Shown here: positions 5,937 to 6,934 of the stretch, piece by piece | Numbering within the stretch: the first letter of the stretch is position 1 | How the letters are laid out: every line of letters starts with the position of its first letter | NCBI GenBank assembly: GCA_030670605.1 | Contig: DAOVBK010000083.1 | Coordinates: forward strand, 1 to 6,934 | Direction: 5' to 3' | From: Candidatus Stahliibacteriota bacterium | Lineage (GTDB): Bacteria > Hydrothermota > Tepidihabitantia > SM23-42 | Length of the DNA: 6,934 bases | Translations under genes and position numbers: made by a program | The notes under the pieces: generated by a model | Told to the model about the DNA's origin: nothing | Seen by the model: only the letters and a program-made list of their open reading frames with translations | Databases searched by the model: none

Positions 5937-5971
5937 GCTATATGCTATGTGCCATCAGCCATATGCCATCT
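5937..5971. repeat. Degenerate tandem heptamer GCYATNN, five units, abutting a promoter
   Basis: The units are GCTATAT, GCTATGT, GCCATCA, GCCATAT and GCCATCT in perfect 7-nt register. The last base, 5971, is also the first T of the -35 box of the rightward promoter. The pattern GCYATNN matches the array at 1778-1808, in the same + strand orientation. The array lies upstream of the promoter, so it is not in the predicted transcript. Confidence 0.78.
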
Positions 5972-5999
5972 TGACAGCGTCATTATTCGGCACTATGAT
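5971..5999 (+). promoter_or_regulatory. Sigma-70-type promoter of the DUF711 gene
   Basis: TTGACA (5971-5976), a 17-nt spacer and TATGAT (5994-5999) give a near-perfect consensus promoter. Transcription should begin near 6006, leaving a leader of only about 21 nt before ATG 6028. Together with the leftward promoter it bounds the repeat-filled gap. Confidence 0.82.
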
Positions 6000-6027
6000 A
6001 GTCGGATCATTGGTAATCTAATCAATT

Positions 6028-6934
6028 ATGAACATACGGGCGATAACAACCGGCATTAATTTGTTCCGGGCAGGCAGTGCTGTACGGATCAAGAAAGTTG
6101 CACAGTTCAACAAACGGGCGAAGAAAGCCTTCCAAGAACAAGGTTTCACCGTACAGACGCTGCGGATGACCACGCAGCCCTGGCCGCAATACTGCAGTGG
6201 ATTATCACAAAAACAGATCATTCTCAAGATCAAAGAGATTGAATGGACTACCAGGCAATTCGGTATTGATTTTGTGAGTATCGGCTGTGTGCGGAGCGTG
6301 CCGGCGACTCAAATGATTCCACACATTATTGCAGTCACGGATCGTATTTCCACTGCTATTGATATTGCCGACAGCAAGGGCTTGAACACCAAAGCCGTGA
6401 ATGGTGCGGCACAGGCAATCAAGACAATTGCCAGGAAAACACAACAAGGTTACGGCAATTTCCGTTTTGCAGCAATCGCGTGTTGTCCGCCTGATATTCC
6501 TTTTTTCCCGGCAAGCTATCACCGGGGAAATACCTGTTTTTCTCTTGCCCTTGAATGCAGTGATCTCATTGTTGAAGCATTCAGACGCGCCAACAATCTC
6601 ATTGATGCTGGAAAAGTACTGAAACGTGTCTTTGAACACGAAACAAAGAAAATCGAAAGGATTGCGAAAAAGCTCGCGCGTGCTGAACAGATCGATTTTC
6701 ACGGTATTGATGTTTCTCCGGCGCCAAGTGTTAAAAAGCGAGAAAGTCTTGTAAAGGCCTTTGAACAACTCGGTCTTGGTGCGTTTGGTGCACCGGGTAC
6801 GCTCAGCATCGCAGCTATGATAACCAGGGTTCTGAAGTCGCTCGCGGTGAAAACGTGTGGTTATTCTGGCCTCATGCTCCCCGTTTTAGAAGATTATGGT
6901 CTGGCACACGCATGCAGCAAAGGCATGTTTGACA
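6028..6934 (+). CDS. DUF711-family protein, N-terminal 302 residues, runs off the right edge
   Basis: The frame opens at ATG 6028, directly after an in-frame TAA at 6019, and is uninterrupted to the window end. The protein fits DUF711 (PF05167; related to the UPF0210 proteins such as pneumococcal SP0239, whose fold is reported to resemble the pyruvate formate-lyase barrel). Supporting blocks are MNIRAITTGI at 1-10, FVSIGC near 82-87, CCPPDIPFFPASYHRG near 152-167, FSLALE near 171-176, GIDVSPAPS near 226-234, LGLGAFGAPGTLSIAAMIT near 248-266 and CGYSGLMLPVLEDYG near 277-291. The biochemical role of the family is not established, so I assign none. Family members are commonly 400-450 residues, so perhaps a quarter to a third is missing. 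The leader has no clear Shine-Dalgarno (ATCTAATCAATT precedes the ATG), although the promoter is strong. It is transcribed away from the gcvPB block and need not be functionally linked. Confidence 0.9.
   Translation, partial: MNIRAITTGINLFRAGSAVRIKKVAQFNKRAKKAFQEQGFTVQTLRMTTQPWPQYCSGLSQKQIILKIKEIEWTTRQFGIDFVSIGCVRSVPATQMIPHIIAVTDRISTAIDIADSKGLNTKAVNGAAQAIKTIARKTQQGYGNFRFAAIACCPPDIPFFPASYHRGNTCFSLALECSDLIVEAFRRANNLIDAGKVLKRVFEHETKKIERIAKKLARAEQIDFHGIDVSPAPSVKKRESLVKAFEQLGLGAFGAPGTLSIAAMITRVLKSLAVKTCGYSGLMLPVLEDYGLAHACSKGMFD

Larger units (their letters stand above)
5530..5970. other. Repeat-mosaic intergenic region between divergent transcription units
   Basis: About 440 bases without a credible gene. 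Short open frames here run straight through inverted and tandem repeats and have no ribosome site or family resemblance. Present are a TTAGGCY heptamer pair (5535-5548), a pyrimidine-rich hairpin (5561-5583), a unit bounded by 16-bp inverted repeats (5607-5692), an octamer array (5765-5804), a GC-rich hairpin (5822-5846) and a heptamer array (5937-5971). The stretches 5693-5764 and 5847-5936 hold no structure I can name. No tRNA, small RNA or terminator could be supported. Confidence 0.75.

Noticed and set aside
5765..5971. Possible CRISPR array
   Set aside because: The repeats are 7-8 nt, degenerate and directly adjacent, with no spacers and no cas genes.
6205..6768. Minus-strand 187-codon open frame
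   Set aside because: It is antisense to the DUF711 coding frame, which has clear family motifs and a consensus promoter.

Overview
This window carries a compact bacterial locus with SD-led, tightly packed genes. One seven-gene block lies on the minus strand. A divergent gene starts beyond a repeat-filled gap of about 0.4 kb and reads rightward out of the window. The gene content suggests an anaerobic, probably uncultured bacterium: a two-subunit-type glycine dehydrogenase, a GlmL/MutL-family ATPase associated with B12 mutases, DUF6485 and DUF711. A lineage such as WOR-3/Stahlbacteria or a similar candidate phylum would fit, but the window has no phylogenetic marker strong enough to settle it, so this is a low-confidence impression.

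Minus-strand block, in transcription order: a consensus promoter (TTGACA-16-TATAAT, 5529 to 5502); a 55-residue Cys-rich DUF6485 protein; gcvPB (glycine decarboxylase subunit 2); an unrecognised 106-residue protein; a GlmL/MutL-family ASKHA ATPase; rpmF (L32); plsX; and fabH, cut off by the left edge. Genes overlap or are separated by no more than 42 nt, and I see no terminator between them, so they could form one transcript. Its first half concerns amino-acid/B12-related metabolism. Its second half is the classical rpmF-plsX-fabH cluster that makes acyl-phosphate for phospholipids and starts fatty-acid chains. The 42-nt mutase-ATPase/rpmF junction contains a degenerate heptamer repeat, which may mark a join between two formerly separate units.

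Intergenic region 5530-5970: no credible gene. It is a mosaic of different repeat types: a CCCTCTCC/GAGAGGG hairpin, an 86-bp unit bounded by perfect 16-bp inverted repeats, a tandem octamer array, a GC-rich hairpin, and a tandem heptamer array whose last unit touches the -35 box of the rightward promoter. The same heptamer type, GCYATNN, recurs at 1778-1808.

Right end: a near-perfect promoter (TTGACA-17-TATGAT, 5971-5999) drives a DUF711-family gene that is open to the window edge. Its leader is short and has no clear ribosome binding site.

I did not find a clearly new defence or mobile system. The best leads are the overlapping gcvPB / 106-aa ORF / GlmL-like trio and the short-unit degenerate tandem repeats at transcription-unit boundaries.
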